Translations under genes and position numbers: made by a program | In this document: positions 16,001 through 27,212 of the stretch, in pieces | Layout: every line of letters begins with the position of its first letter | How positions within the stretch are numbered: the first letter of the stretch is position 1 | The notes under the pieces: model-generated | Told to the model about the DNA's origin: nothing | What the model saw: the letters and a program-made list of their open reading frames with translations, nothing else | Databases searched by the model: none | NCBI RefSeq assembly: GCF_001942255.1 | Contig: NZ_MKKC01000079.1 | Coordinates: 1-57,486 of the forward strand | DNA from: Nocardiopsis sp. CNR-923 | Lineage (GTDB): Bacteria > Actinomycetota > Actinomycetes > Streptosporangiales > Streptosporangiaceae | Direction: 5' to 3' | Length of the DNA stretch: 57,486 nucleotides

Positions 16001-19000
16001 ACTCCGCCCCCCTCTCCCCCCGTGAGGAGGTGGTCTGCCGTGTGTTCGCCCAGGCACTGGGCGCGGAGCGGGTCGGCCGCAACGACGACTTCTTCGACCT
16101 CGGCGGACACTCCCTCCTGGTCACCCGGCTGACCGCCCGGATCCGTTCCTCCCTGGGCGCCGATCTGAGGATCCGCGACGTCCTGGACCATCCCACCCCG
16201 GCGGCCCTGGCAGCGCTGCTGGAGTCGGAGGGGCACACGCGGCCTCCGCTGAGAGCGATCGGCCAGGAGGAGGGTCCGCTTTCCCCGGCGCAGCAGAGAC
16301 TGTGGTTCCTTGCCCAGGCGGAGGGCCCCAACTCCACCTACAACATCCCGATCGCCCTCAGGATGTCAGGAGACCTGAACGTCAACGCACTGCGGCGGGC
16401 GCTCCACGACGTCATGGTCCGACACGACGCGCTGCGCACCGAGTTCTTCGAACGCGAGGGCGTCCCCCATCGAAGGACCGTCCCCGAGGACCGCTGCGAT
16501 CCCGCACCGGTCCAGGTGGAGGTAACGGAGAAGGAACTGTCGGCCGCGCTTGATGCGGCCGTGCACCACCGGTTCGACCTCACCACGGAGCCCCCCTTCC
16601 GTTCCTGGCTGTTCCACCTCGGCCCCGACGAACACGTGCTCCTGGTTCTCGTGCACCACATATCCGGTGACGGCTGGTCACTGGCACCGCTCAGACGTGA
16701 TCTGATCGCCGCCTACGAAGCACAACTCGTCGGAGAGGCGCCGTCCCTGACCTCTCTCCCCGTCACCTACGCCGACTACGCGGTCTGGCACCACGGGGTA
16801 CTGGGGAACGAGGAGGATCCCGACAGCCTGGCGAACCGGCAGCTGCGGTACTGGCGCACCGCCCTCACCGCCCTGCGACCGAGCTTGACCTGCCCACGGA
16901 TCGTCCCAGACCAGCCGAGCCCTCCTTCCGGGCCCACGTGCGGGACCTCGCGGTGGACGCCGAGACACACCGTCTGCTCAACGAGCTGGCCCGCGCGGAG
17001 AACGTCAGCCCCGTCATGCTCCTGCGTGCCGCCGTGGCGGCCTTCCTCAGCAGGATCGGAGCCGGGACCGACATCCCGCTCGGCGGTGTGGTGACCACCC
17101 GGGTGGACGAGGCCCTCAGCGACATGGTCGGCTTCTTCGTCAACACCCAGGTACTGCGCATCGATACGTCCGGGGACCCGGACTTCCGCACGTTGCTCGG
17201 CCGGGTACGGGAGACCAGCCTGGCCGCGTACGACCACCACGACCTCCCCTTCGAGCGCATCGTCGAGTCGCTCAACCCCCCTCGGGCGCTGTCCAGGCAT
17301 CCCCTCTTCCAGACGATGGTCCTGTTCCAGGAGGACCACGGGGGCTCCTTCGACATGGGCGACCTGTCCTGCTGGCAGGAACCGACCACCCTGGCGGCCG
17401 CGAAGTTCGACCTGACCCTGACCTTCACCGAGCAGCGGGGAAAGGACGGTCCACCCTGTGGGTTGAGGCTGCGTCTGGAGGCCAGTACCGACCTGTACGA
17501 CCCGTCCACCGTGGACCGACTGGCCGCCTGGCTGGCAGGCTTCCTGACAGCGGCCGTGTCCGAAGCCGACGCTCCGGTCGGAGCGCTCAACCTTCTCACC
17601 GCCGACGAGCGGGAGAGGGCGCTCGAAACGGGACGCGGTGCCTCGCGTCGCGTACCCGACCTGACGGTTCCCGAGCTGTTCGGTGAGCAGGCCAGGAGAA
17701 CTCCCGAGGCGATCGCCGTCTCCTGTGGCGACGATGAGGTGAGTTACGCGCAGCTGGAGCACTGGACGGACCGGCTGGCCGACGTCCTGCGCGTCCGGGG
17801 TGTGGCGACCGAGGAGCGGGTGGCCCTTCTCCTGGACCGGTCACCCTTCATGGTCGCCGCGCCGCTCGCGGTCCTCAAGGCCGGTGGAGTGTATGTTCCC
17901 CTGCACACCGCCGACCCTGACGCACGGCTCCGACACATCCTGTCTGAGTCCGGCACACGCCTGTTGATCACCGATCCCGCCAACGCTGACCGGGCCGCCC
18001 GTCTGGGAACCCCCGTGTACGTCGTCGAAGATCCCGACGCGGACGAGGGCGGGGACGGGGACGACGGGAAGGTGCCGTTTCCCCACCGCGTGCTGCCCGA
18101 CAGTCTCGCGTACGTGATCCACACGTCCGGGTCGACTGGCGTGCCCAAGGGCGTCGCCGTCACCCACAGGAACATCGCCGAACTGATCGCGGACCAGCGG
18201 TGGGCCAACGGAGCGCATGAGCGGGTCCTGCTGCACTCCCCCCTGGCCTTCGACGCCTCGACCTACGAGCTCTGGGTTCCGCTGTTGTCGGGCGGCCGGG
18301 TCGTCGTCGGTCCAGCGGGGGACCTGGACCTGGAGGCACTGACCTCACTGCTGGACCGGACGGGCATCACGGCGGCGTGGCTGACCTCCGGACTCTTCCA
18401 ACTGGTGGCGGACCTGGCTCCTCAGGCGTTCGGACGGCTCCGGGAGGTCTGGGCTGGCGGCGACGTCGTTCCCCCCTCCGCCGTGCGGAACGTGCTGGAT
18501 CACTGCCCGGACACCACCGTGGTCAACGGCTACGGGCCGACGGAGACCACGACCTTCGCCACCTCCTATCGGGTGGACCGAGCCGCGGTGCCGGCGGCCT
18601 CCCTGCCCATCGGCTCGCCACTGGACAACATGCGCGTCCACGTGCTCGACGGACTGCTCCGTCCAGTCCCTCCGGGAGTTCCGGGCGAGCTCTACATCGC
18701 GGGCGCCGGCCTGGCCCGCGGCTACCTCGGCCGCCCGGCCCTCACCGCGGAACGGTTCGTGGCGTGTCCCTTCGGATCACCCGGTGAGCGCATGTACCGC
18801 ACCGGCGACCTGGTCAGACAGGGGGAGGACGGGCAGATCACCTTCCTGGGCAGAAGCGACCACCAAGTCAAGGTGCGCGGCTTCCGGTTGGAGCTGTCCG
18901 AGGTCGAGGACGTGCTCACCCGGCACCCCCTCGTGGGCCGGGCGGTGGCCGTGATCCGGAAGGCGCGGGCGGCCGACGGCATGCTGGTCGGATATGTGAC

Positions 19001-22000
19001 GGCCGACAGCGGACCCGCTCCGCGGGACACCGACGTGCTGGAGTTCACCCGAGGACTGCTGCCCGCCTACATGGTTCCCTCCGTGGTCGTCGTCCTCGAC
19101 GAGATCCCGTTGACGGCCAACGGGAAGATCGACCGACAGGCGCTTCCCGATCCCGTCGCGGACCCCGCCGCCGCGGAGACGCGTCCACCACGCGATGCCG
19201 TGGAGGAGGCGATGTGCGATCTGTTCGCGGAGATCCTCGGCACGCAGAGCGTCCGCGTGGAGCAGGACTTCTTCGCCAGCGGTGGCAGCTCCCTCCTGGT
19301 CATGCGGCTGATCAGCCGGATCCGCGGCACGCTGGGGCTCGAACTGAGGATCCAGGACGTGTTCGAATCGCCCACACCCGCGGCACTGGCGGCACGGCTG
19401 TCCGAGGCCGAGGAGACTCGGAGCACCCGTCCGCGGCTGCGCGCCGCGACACGGGACGAAAGGCCCGTCCTCGCCCCCGCCCAGCGGGGACTGTGGTTTC
19501 TCCAGCAACTCGACGGCTTCCGTGCGGCCTACAACGTGCCCTTCGCGGTGCGGTTGTCAGGCTCCGTGGACGACACGGCCGTGGAACTGGCCGTCCGCGA
19601 CGTCGTGACGCGCCACGACGCCCTGAGAACCCTGTATCCGGGACACCAGGAAGAACCCGCTCCCGTGGTCCTCGACCCCGGTTCCCTGCCCGAACCGCTC
19701 CTGGCCGTGGTAGCCGCCAAGTCCGAGGACGTCCCCGCGCTACTACACGAGGAGAGCAACCGCGAGTTCGACCTGGCACGGGACGTTCCGCTGCGGGCCG
19801 TGCTCTTCCGCAGCGGTGAGGATGACCACGTCCTCTCCCTGGTCTTCCACCACATCGCGTTCGACGGATGGTCCCTTGAACCTTTCTGGGAGGACCTGGC
19901 GTCGGCATACGGCCGCCGCACAGCCGGGCGCGCGGCGGACAGGGCCCCGCTGCCCTTCAGCTACGCGGACTACGCGGCCTGGCACTACAGACTCCTCGGC
20001 CCTGAGGACCGGCCCACCGACCTGGCCCGGCGACAACTGGACTTCTGGGCCAGGACCCTGGAGGGCCTTCCCGAGGAGTTGGCCCTGCCCTACGACCACG
20101 CCAGGCCCCAGGGACCGCGGCTCACCGCTGAGGCGATCACGATCCGCTGGGACGAGGAGACCCTCACACGCCTGAACACCCTGGCACGCCGGGAAAGCAC
20201 CTCACTGCTCATGGTGGTCCAGGCCGCCGTGGCCGGTTTCCTCGGTCGGATCAGCGGCGGAACCGACATACCGCTGGGGACGCCGGTGGCCGGACGGACC
20301 GACGAGTCGCTCAACGACATGGTGGGCTACTTCGTCAACACGGTCGTGCTCCGTACCGACCTCTCAGAGACACCGAGCTTCCGGGAACTGGTGCGCAGGG
20401 TTCGGGACAGGGGTCTCGCGGCCTTCGCACACCAGGACGTGCCCTTCGACCGGATCGTCGAACTCCTCGCCCCTACCCGTGAGCTGAGTCGGAACCCGTT
20501 GTTCCAGACGATGGTGACGTGCTCGGGGGTGCCGCGAGACCGTTCCGCCCTCGGCGACGCCATGGTGACGCCGAAGGCCACCCGCCTGGGCGCGGCCAAG
20601 TTCGACCTGTCCTTCGACTTCGTCGAGCAGCGGGACGGGAAGGGCCTGGAATGCCACATGGTCTACTGCGCCGAGCTGTTCCAACCGGAGACCGCCGAGG
20701 GCATCGCGAGCGAGTTCCGTCGACTGCTCTTCGACCTGTGCACGGACCCGGAGCGTCCTCTGGACGAGATCGGGCCGCAGGACACCGTCGGATACGGGGA
20801 ACCGTCCTCCCGGGAGGTACCGCACCTGCTACCGCAGGCCCTGCGTGATCTCGTCGACAACGCCCCGGACGACATCGCCCTCGTCCACAAAGACACCCGT
20901 CTGACGTACGCGGAGCTGGGTGAGAGGGTCGACCGACTCGCCGACCTCCTGGTCGAGCGCGGGATCGGCCCCGAACTCAGGGTCGGCGTGCTACTACCCC
21001 GGTCCGACCTCCAGCTCGTCGCTCTGCTCGCGGTCCTGGCCGCGGGAGGGGTGTTCGTGCCCCTGGACCCCTTCCACCCGGCTTCACGTAACGAGGACAT
21101 CCTCAAAGCCGCGGAGGCGGTCGCGCTCATCGACCTGACCGACCACGCGCTGCCGGACCCGAGCCTTCCGGACATCGCGCGCATCACCCTCGACGCACCG
21201 GGCACGCGCGCCGACCTCGCGCGAACACCGAACCGCGTGCCGGGTCCGGTGGGGCAGGAGTCCGCTCCGCGACCCGACCACGCCGCCTACGTGATCCATA
21301 CGTCAGGTTCGACCGGGCGCCCCAAGGGGGTGGTGGTGGAGCACCGCCACCTCGCGAACCTGCTCGCCGAGATGGAGGAGCTGGTCTTCGCCCCTGGAGC
21401 GCGGAGCCTGGGGCGCCGAAGGCTACGCGTGTCCCTGACAGCCGCGATGACCTTCGACGCCTCCTGGCAAGGGGTGGCGGCCCTGGTCTCGGGGCACGAA
21501 CTCCACGTCGTCGCGGAGGAGGTTCGAATGGACCCCGATGCTTACGCGGAGTACCTGGTCGAAAACGATGTGGACCTCGTGGACTCCACTCCGACGTACG
21601 CGGCTCAGCTCTTCGCCTCCGGGCTGCTTCTGAACCCCCGGGGTCCCCGCGTCGTCCTGCTGGGCGGCGAGCCGGTGGATCAGCGCCTGTGGGACGCGTT
21701 GAGGGCCGCCGACGGGGTGAGGGCGTACAACGTCTACGGCCCCACCGAGACCACCGTCAACGCCACCACCTGCGCGTTGGACACCCGGCCGGTTCCGCGG
21801 CTGGGCACCGCTCTCGGCGGGACCTTCGTGTACGTCCTCGACGGGTCCCTGCGACCGGTGCCGCCCTTCGCGCGGGGGGAGATCTACCTGTCGGGCGCCC
21901 AGGTGGCCCGCGGCTACCTGGGACAGCCAGGGCTCACCTCGGAGCGCTTCGTCGCCGACCCCTATGGCCCTCCCGGTTCCAGGATGTACCGCACCGGCGA

Positions 22001-23348
22001 CCTGGGCCACTGGGACTCCTCCGGGCATCTGGTGTTCGGCGGCAGGTCGGACGACCAGGTGAAGCTGCGCGGTGTCCGGATCGAACCCGGTGAGATCGCC
22101 TCGGTCCTGGCGAAGCACCCGGACGTTGAACACGCCTCCGTCCTGCTCCATGACAGCGCCACGGGCATCCCCCACCTGGTCGCCTACACTCTGGTCCCGA
22201 AGGAGCGCTTCGACGCGGGGTTACTGCGCCGTCACACCTCGCAACGGCTGCCCTCGTACCTGGTTCCCACCGAGTACGTGCGTATCGACGAAGTTCCACT
22301 CAGCCCGAGCGGCAAACTCGACCGCGACGCCCTTCCCACTCCCCGGTGTGTCCGGTCCCCCACCGGTTCCCCCACAACGCCGCGGACTCCGCGAGAGCAG
22401 ACGCTGTGCCAGCTCTTCGCGGAGGTGTTGGGCACCGAACGGGTCAGCCCCGACGACGACTTCTTCGCCCTGGGAGGACACTCCCTCCTGGCGGTCCGCC
22501 TCACGAACCGGATCCGCGGTGTGACGGGGCTGGACTTCACCGTCCAGGACCTCATGCGGGGACGTACCGTCGCCGGACTGCTCGGACTCCCCCACGGCGA
22601 ACCCGGGGAGGATCCGTTCGCGGCGGTGGTGCCGTTCCGGCGCGGGGAGGGGAACCCCTTGTTCTGCGTCCACCCCGTGACCGGGCTCGGCTGGAGTTAC
22701 GCGGGGCTCACACGCCACCTGCCCGCGAGCACTCCCGTCTACGGGCTTCAGGCGTCGGGCCTGGACGCGGCTTGCACTCCATCGACCAGCGTCGAGGAGA
22801 TGGCGGACGACTATCTGGGACACCTGCGCCGGATCCAGCCCCAGGGTCCCTACCAGCTTCTGGGGTGGTCCTTCGGCGGAAACGTCGCACACGCCATGGC
22901 CACCCGGCTCCAAGCGCTGGGCGAGAAGGTCTCCCTGCTCGCCCTCGTGGACTCCTATCCCCTGGGCAGGGTGTTCTCCCTCGCCGGTGGGGCGGGCGAC
23001 GCCTCCGAACTGACCAGGATGCACCTGTCCGCGGACATGGCACGGGAGATGGGAACGGACCGCCTCTCCCGGATCGAGGCCGTCACGAACAACAACCTTC
23101 GGATCGGTGAACACTTCCTTCCCAAGGTGTTCCGGGGGGACACGCTGTTCTTCGCCTCCCGGGAGGACGACCGGCCCACGTGGCTCACACCCGGTCTGTG
23201 GAAGCCCCATGTGGAAGGAGCAATCGACGTCCGAGCGCTGCCGTACGCGCACTTCGACCTCATGGGAGCCGACGCCCAGTCACTGATCGCTCGGACGCTC
23301 ACGCCACGGCTGTGTCAGGGGACGACAAGGCCCGGAGAGAACACATGA
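13084..23348 (+). CDS. Three-module NRPS, C-A-T-C-A-T-C-A-T-TE (four frameshifts in the sequence)
   Basis: Restoring four single bases near 13624, 13835, 14724 and 16876 gives one 3,422-aa protein. Domains: C1 3-425, A1 450-960, T1 977-1045, C2 1057-1497, A2 1523-2023, T2 2033-2103, C3 2123-2563, A3 2583-3083, T3 3101-3170, TE 3180-3416. C motifs are intact (HHTVGDG, HHISGDG, HHIAFDG). The T motifs are GGHSL, GGSSL and GGHSL; the TE has GWSFGG. There are no epimerisation domains. Ten-residue codes read by eye against GrsA: A1 DVQDVAFVYK (no match known to me, Gln-related), A2 DAYWWGGTFK (Val-like), A3 DAQDLGVVNK (nine of ten match Gln). An opening C domain implies an acyl or aminoacyl starter from elsewhere. 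Start ATG 13084 has GAGGG upstream. A TTA codon at 22221 suggests bldA control. Confidence 0.93.
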
Positions 23349-24331
23349 ACGCCCCCTCCCCGACAAGAAAGAGGCCCCCAGTGAAGGCGATCGAGATCCA
23401 GGGGCTCAACCGCTCCTACGAGGTCAAGGGAAAACCGGACCACATCGCGCTCAAGGACGTCAATCTCACCATCCCTCAGGGAGAGGTGCACAGCCTGCTC
23501 GGCCCCAACGGAGCAGGCAAGACCACCCTCTGCCGGATCCTGTCCACCGTGCTGCTGCCGACCTCGGGCTCGGTCAGGGTCATGGGCCATGATGTCGCCA
23601 AGGAGCACCATCGAGTGAAGAAGTGTCTCGGCGTCGTCTTCGGGGGAGACCGGGGACTCTACAATCAGCTCACCGCCAGGCAGAACCTGAACTTCTGGGC
23701 CTCGATGTACGAGTTGGGCCGAGCGCAGCGCCGCCGGCGGGTGACCGAACTGCTCGACAGGGTCGGCCTGGCCCAGCGCGCCGACGAGGCGGTCCAGGGT
23801 TTCTCTCGGGGTATGAAGCAGCGCCTACATCTAGCCCGGGGCCTGGTCTCCTCACCCGCCGTGCTGATCCTGGACGAACCGACCGTCGGGATGGACCCGG
23901 TCGCAGCAAGGGACTTCCGTGACCTGGTACGTGAGCTCCGCGCGGACGGCCACACCGTGCTGATGACCACGCACGACATGCCCGAGGCCGCCGAGCTCAG
24001 CGATCGGGTCTCCTTCATCGACAACGGTGAACTGGCGCTGACCGAGAGCCCGGACGTGATCGGGAACATCGTCTCCTCCCAGGAGCGCATCGATGTGCGC
24101 GGTATGACCGACACGCTGAGGCGGCGGGCAGCACACATTCCCGGTGTCTCCAGCGTCACCGAGACGGAACCTGGACTCACCAGGATCGAAGCCGAGTTCG
24201 GCGAGGCCGTACGCGATGTCCTGATGCTGGTGATCGAGGCGGGAATCACGGACATCACCCGGAGCCGACCGTCCCTGGAAGAGGTCTACCTGCACCTCAT
24301 TGGCCGGAGAGGGATGACTGTCGCCCAATGA
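23345..24331 (+). CDS. ABC exporter ATPase (DrrA type)
   Basis: This 328-aa single ATPase domain has Walker [10 protein letters not shown], signature [12 protein letters not shown], Walker [14 protein letters not shown] and switch His in TTHDMPEA, followed by a C-terminal regulatory segment of about 90 aa, as in DrrA-type exporters. The start ATG at 23345 overlaps the NRPS stop (ATGA), so it is translated with the NRPS. With the next two membrane proteins it forms the exporter of the peptide and probably gives self-resistance. The signature has Arg where Gly is usual (SRG for SGG), which is tolerated in many members. Confidence 0.93.
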   Translation: MNAPSPTRKRPPVKAIEIQGLNRSYEVKGKPDHIALKDVNLTIPQGEVHSLLGPNGAGKTTLCRILSTVLLPTSGSVRVMGHDVAKEHHRVKKCLGVVFGGDRGLYNQLTARQNLNFWASMYELGRAQRRRRVTELLDRVGLAQRADEAVQGFSRGMKQRLHLARGLVSSPAVLILDEPTVGMDPVAARDFRDLVRELRADGHTVLMTTHDMPEAAELSDRVSFIDNGELALTESPDVIGNIVSSQERIDVRGMTDTLRRRAAHIPGVSSVTETEPGLTRIEAEFGEAVRDVLMLVIEAGITDITRSRPSLEEVYLHLIGRRGMTVAQ

Positions 24332-25131
24332 CGGAACATCTGACGAAACGAAGGCTCACCCTTCTGACCGGCTTCTGGACCGGGTTCGAGTTCCAGATCG
24401 TGACCATGCGCGGGCAAGCCGAGACCTACTTCGCCCTCATCACCGCACCGTTCTTCGCCCTGCTCTACATGTCGATCATGGAGTACTCGGGGCGATCCGA
24501 TCTGAACACCCACGCCGTCATCGCGCCCATGCTGATGACCCTGTGGACGGCCGCCCTGTCGTTCTCCGGGGAAATGATCAGCGCGAACCGGGAGAACGGA
24601 CGGCTGGAGCTGTTGCTCGCCTCACCCACGTCGTTCCCCATGCTGGTCTTCGGCCGTCTGTGCGCCTGCATGCTGCTGGGGCTCCCCTCCTTTGCGATGT
24701 CCTATGTGTCGGCCGGGCTCGCCTTCGGCTACTGGATGCCGATCCACCATCCGGGCGTGTTCGCCGGAGCGCTGCTCCTGACCGCCCTGGCCACGGCCGC
24801 CGCCGCCACGGCCCTGTCATCGGCCTTCGTGCTCACGCTGGGGGCCCGGATCGTGCAGAACACCCTTTCCTTCCCCGTGTACCTGCTCGGCGGCGTCATC
24901 GTGCCGGTCTCCCTGTTCCCCGGCTGGTTGGAGGGGATCAGCAGGCTGGTCTTCCTGTCGTGGAGCGCCGACCTCCTCCGAGCCTCGGCCTCACCGGAGC
25001 CGGTGGAGAACGCGGGCCTCCATTTCGCGATGCTGCTCCTGCTCGGAGCCGCTTCGCTCGCTTTCGGGCTGCTGTCCATCGTCTGGTTTCTCCACCGAGC
25101 ACGGCAGCTCGGCGCGCTGTCCAAGGAATGA
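24328..25131 (+). CDS. ABC-2 type permease
   Basis: This 267-aa integral membrane protein has about six hydrophobic segments and belongs to the ABC-2/DrrB-like permease class. The first segment is around residues 30-50 (ALITAPFFALLYMS) and the last near 240-258. The start overlaps the ATPase stop by 4 bp (ATGA at 24328-24331). It is one of two permeases that would pair as a heterodimer with the ATPase at 23345 to export the NRPS product. Confidence 0.9.
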   Translation: MTEHLTKRRLTLLTGFWTGFEFQIVTMRGQAETYFALITAPFFALLYMSIMEYSGRSDLNTHAVIAPMLMTLWTAALSFSGEMISANRENGRLELLLASPTSFPMLVFGRLCACMLLGLPSFAMSYVSAGLAFGYWMPIHHPGVFAGALLLTALATAAAATALSSAFVLTLGARIVQNTLSFPVYLLGGVIVPVSLFPGWLEGISRLVFLSWSADLLRASASPEPVENAGLHFAMLLLLGAASLAFGLLSIVWFLHRARQLGALSKE

Positions 25132-25146
25132 AGGGGCCGATCCCAC

Positions 25147-25947
25147 ATGCTTCAGCCCGTGCAGGCCGCGAGAGCGGTCGCCCAGGGAATGGTCGTCGCC
25201 ATAGCCGACTTCAAGGCCTTCTACACATGGCGTACATGGCTGGGGGCCTGGCTCGTGCGTATCGTGTGTCAGGTCGCCTTCTACAGCATGATCGGCCACA
25301 TGGTCGGCGACTCCGACTACGTCGTCTTCGTGATCATCGGTGCGGCCATGATGGCCTGCGTGGCCGAGACGCTGATGACGTCGGCCTCGTCGACCTGGGA
25401 CCGGACGACGGCGGGCACCCTGCCCCTACTGGTCGGCTCACCCGTGGAACCGGGGTTCTTCTACTTCGGCCGGAGTGTGATGTGGCCCCTGTCCGCCACG
25501 GTGACGACCTCCGTGGCGATCCTGACGCTGTCCTTCTTCTTCGACCTGAGCTGGACGCCGGTGCAGATCGTCCTCCTACTCCTACTCGTACTACTCGCCT
25601 CCTTGTCGACCTACTGTTTCGCTCTGGTGGTCGGTTCCTTCGCAATGCTCTATCCCGGGGCGCGGAACGTCATGAGCGCGGTCGTCACCGTATGGGTGAG
25701 CTGCTTCTGTGGGACGGTGGTTCCGGTGGACTTCTGGCCGCCCGCTGTCCAGTGGGCCGCCCAGACAATCCCCATGACGCACGGTCTGGAAGCGGTACGT
25801 GGACTTGAGGGGGGCGCGCCCGCGGCGGAGGTCACCGTGCACACGGCCCGCACCCTTCTGTCCGGAGCCGCCTGGTTCCTCCTCTCACTGCTCCTGTTCC
25901 GCAGGAACTTCTCCGCCGCGAGGAGGGGAAACGCCCTCGTGGGGTGA
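25147..25947 (+). CDS. ABC-2 type permease, second subunit
   Basis: This 266-aa membrane protein has six predicted hydrophobic segments, including VVFVIIGAAMMACVAETLM and a Leu-rich helix near residues 135-155. It lies 15 bp after the first permease. Two permeases with one ATPase indicate a heterodimeric exporter. It is the last gene clearly linked to the NRPS transcript. It is distant enough from the first permease in sequence not to look like a recent duplicate. Confidence 0.88.
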   Translation: MLQPVQAARAVAQGMVVAIADFKAFYTWRTWLGAWLVRIVCQVAFYSMIGHMVGDSDYVVFVIIGAAMMACVAETLMTSASSTWDRTTAGTLPLLVGSPVEPGFFYFGRSVMWPLSATVTTSVAILTLSFFFDLSWTPVQIVLLLLLVLLASLSTYCFALVVGSFAMLYPGARNVMSAVVTVWVSCFCGTVVPVDFWPPAVQWAAQTIPMTHGLEAVRGLEGGAPAAEVTVHTARTLLSGAAWFLLSLLLFRRNFSAARRGNALVG

Positions 25948-25950
25948 GGA

Positions 25951-26026
25951 AAGGACTCCCGGTCCTTCGCTCCCAGTCGGCTGAGCTTCGTCACGCGGGC
26001 ACGCGATACCCGGCATGGTGACGAAG
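25951..26026 (+). terminator. Hairpins after the NRPS-ABC operon (possible terminator)
   Basis: Two inverted repeats follow the last permease gene: AAGGAC-5 nt-GTCCTT (25951-25967), and a perfect 9-bp pair CTTCGTCAC/GTGACGAAG (25986-25994 and 26018-26026) around a 23-nt loop. Neither has a T-run. They may end transcription of the operon, or the second may be a regulator site for the flavin reductase gene. Confidence 0.35.
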
Positions 26027-26044
26027 TGACCGTTTCTAAGCTTT

Positions 26045-26062
26045 CCCATCCCATGGGATGGG
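26045..26062. promoter_or_regulatory. Perfect 18-bp palindrome upstream of flavin reductase
   Basis: CCCATCCCATGGGATGGG is a perfect palindrome centred at 26053/26054. It ends just before the GAAAGGA ribosome binding site of the flavin reductase, so a protein bound here, or an RNA hairpin, could block expression. The ATG inside it (26058) is in frame with the gene but is a less likely start than GTG 26076. Confidence 0.5.
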
Positions 26063-26075
26063 CGAAAGGATATGC

Positions 26076-26561
26076 GTGTCTTCCGGACAACCATCCGCCC
26101 ACCATGCGCCCCCAGGGCAGAAGCAGATTGACGAGAGCGAACTGCGGAGGGTTTGTGGGCACTTCGCCACCGGGGTTACGGTCGTCACATTCAGGGGGTT
26201 TACGGGAATTTCGGGTGTCACGGTAAATTCATTCACCTCAGTGTCCCTTGATCCTCCCCTCATACTCTTCTGCCTGCGCAAGGACTCCTCATCTCTCCCT
26301 GCCTTGGAAAGGTCCCGCAGCTTCGCGGTGAACTTCCTGACGGATCGGCAGGAGGCGCTGGCACGGATGTTCGCGAGCCGGAACCGTCCACCGGCCGAGG
26401 AGGTTACGCGACACTGGACCAGGGAGGAAGTACCGATCCTTAGCAAGTCACTGGCGTTCCTGACCTGTCGGTTGGTCGACAAAAAGAGTGGTGGTGACCA
26501 CGTTATCATCCTGGGTGAAGTCGTGGAGCTCGGCGTACAGGAAGAACCTGCGAGCCTTTGA
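26076..26561 (+). CDS. Flavin reductase-like domain protein (FMN-binding split barrel)
   Basis: This 161-aa protein of the flavin reductase/DIM6-NTAB family typically uses NAD(P)H to supply reduced flavin to a partner oxygenase. Family features are CGHFATGVTVVT, VTVNSFTSVSLDPPLILFC and SRSFAVNFL. The GTG at 26076 has GAAAGGA five bases upstream; the in-frame ATG 26058 lies inside a palindrome. Codon use differs from all neighbours, with many A/T third positions (for example GTA AAT TCA TTC), pointing to recent acquisition. It is just outside the ABC operon, and might serve the dehydrogenase-fold flavoprotein at 10800 if that is a monooxygenase. Confidence 0.8.
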   Translation: MSSGQPSAHHAPPGQKQIDESELRRVCGHFATGVTVVTFRGFTGISGVTVNSFTSVSLDPPLILFCLRKDSSSLPALERSRSFAVNFLTDRQEALARMFASRNRPPAEEVTRHWTREEVPILSKSLAFLTCRLVDKKSGGDHVIILGEVVELGVQEEPASL

Positions 26562-27212
26562 TCTTTTACCAGGGAGCCATGGACACGATCAGGGGTACTT
26601 CTGCGACACAGAGCCATTTCGATGGAGCTGAAGCTCAGTTCCGGGAACCCTGACATGATGGCCCTGTCTTTTCGCGTTCTCCACGCTCGGGCGAGTATGG
26701 CCGCAAGATAGACATCCGGGTCGTGTGCACATCCGTGTTCCAACTCGGCGGCGACACGGCCACTCAGCAGGACATGGGGGGACCGTGGCCAGGTAGGGCG
26801 CAGGTCGGTGATGGTGTCGACGTCGAGTGGCCGGAGCTTCGCGAGCAGGGCCGGGATCGGGGATGATGGGAGAGCAGGCACGGAAGACCTTCGGGATCAC
26901 GCGGCTGGACACCACAAAGATCACCAAGCCCGGTCCTGCTTGCGTATTCGGTCGTAACCGCCCTGAGCTGGACTGTCTCCGCGACGGCGGATCTTGAACG
27001 AGCCCTGTCACCTCACCCCGCCGGTCAGGCGAGGACAGGCCCATCACACCCCCGCTCCGTGTAGGGGCGCACGCCCCGTGCCTGAGCCCCCGCGTCCCCA
27101 ACCGGCACGTACCTGCTTGTCACCAGCTTGGAGAGGGCGCAAGCTGGAAAAAGAGCCGCGAGACGCACCCTGCGGGCCGTAGGTCGCGGCCGCACGTGGG
27201 GAGGAAGCGCCG
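26562..27212. other. Intergenic region, no gene recognised
   Basis: No convincing gene is seen. An open frame on the minus strand (about 26881 down to 26580) starts MPALPSSPIPALLAKLRPLD but matches no family I know and runs on as the shadow of the flavin reductase. An inverted repeat CCAGCTT-11 nt-AAGCTGG lies at about 27124-27149, and GGGGAGGAAG just before 27213 is the binding site of the next gene. Base composition recovers to high GC across this region, so it may be the edge of an acquired segment. Confidence 0.4.

Noticed and set aside
13084..16880. Reading the NRPS start as several separate or degenerate proteins, or as a pseudogene
   Set aside because: The four frame changes are each one missing base in a G/C run, all core motifs are intact, and the repaired length is an exact multiple of three.
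25799..25984. Small ORF across the end of the second ABC permease
   Set aside because: It is an out-of-frame shadow of the permease gene with no binding site.
27124..27149. Inverted repeat followed by AAAAA as a Rho-independent terminator
   Set aside because: The tail is A on the plus strand and lies before, not after, the hairpin on the minus strand, so no U-tract would form.
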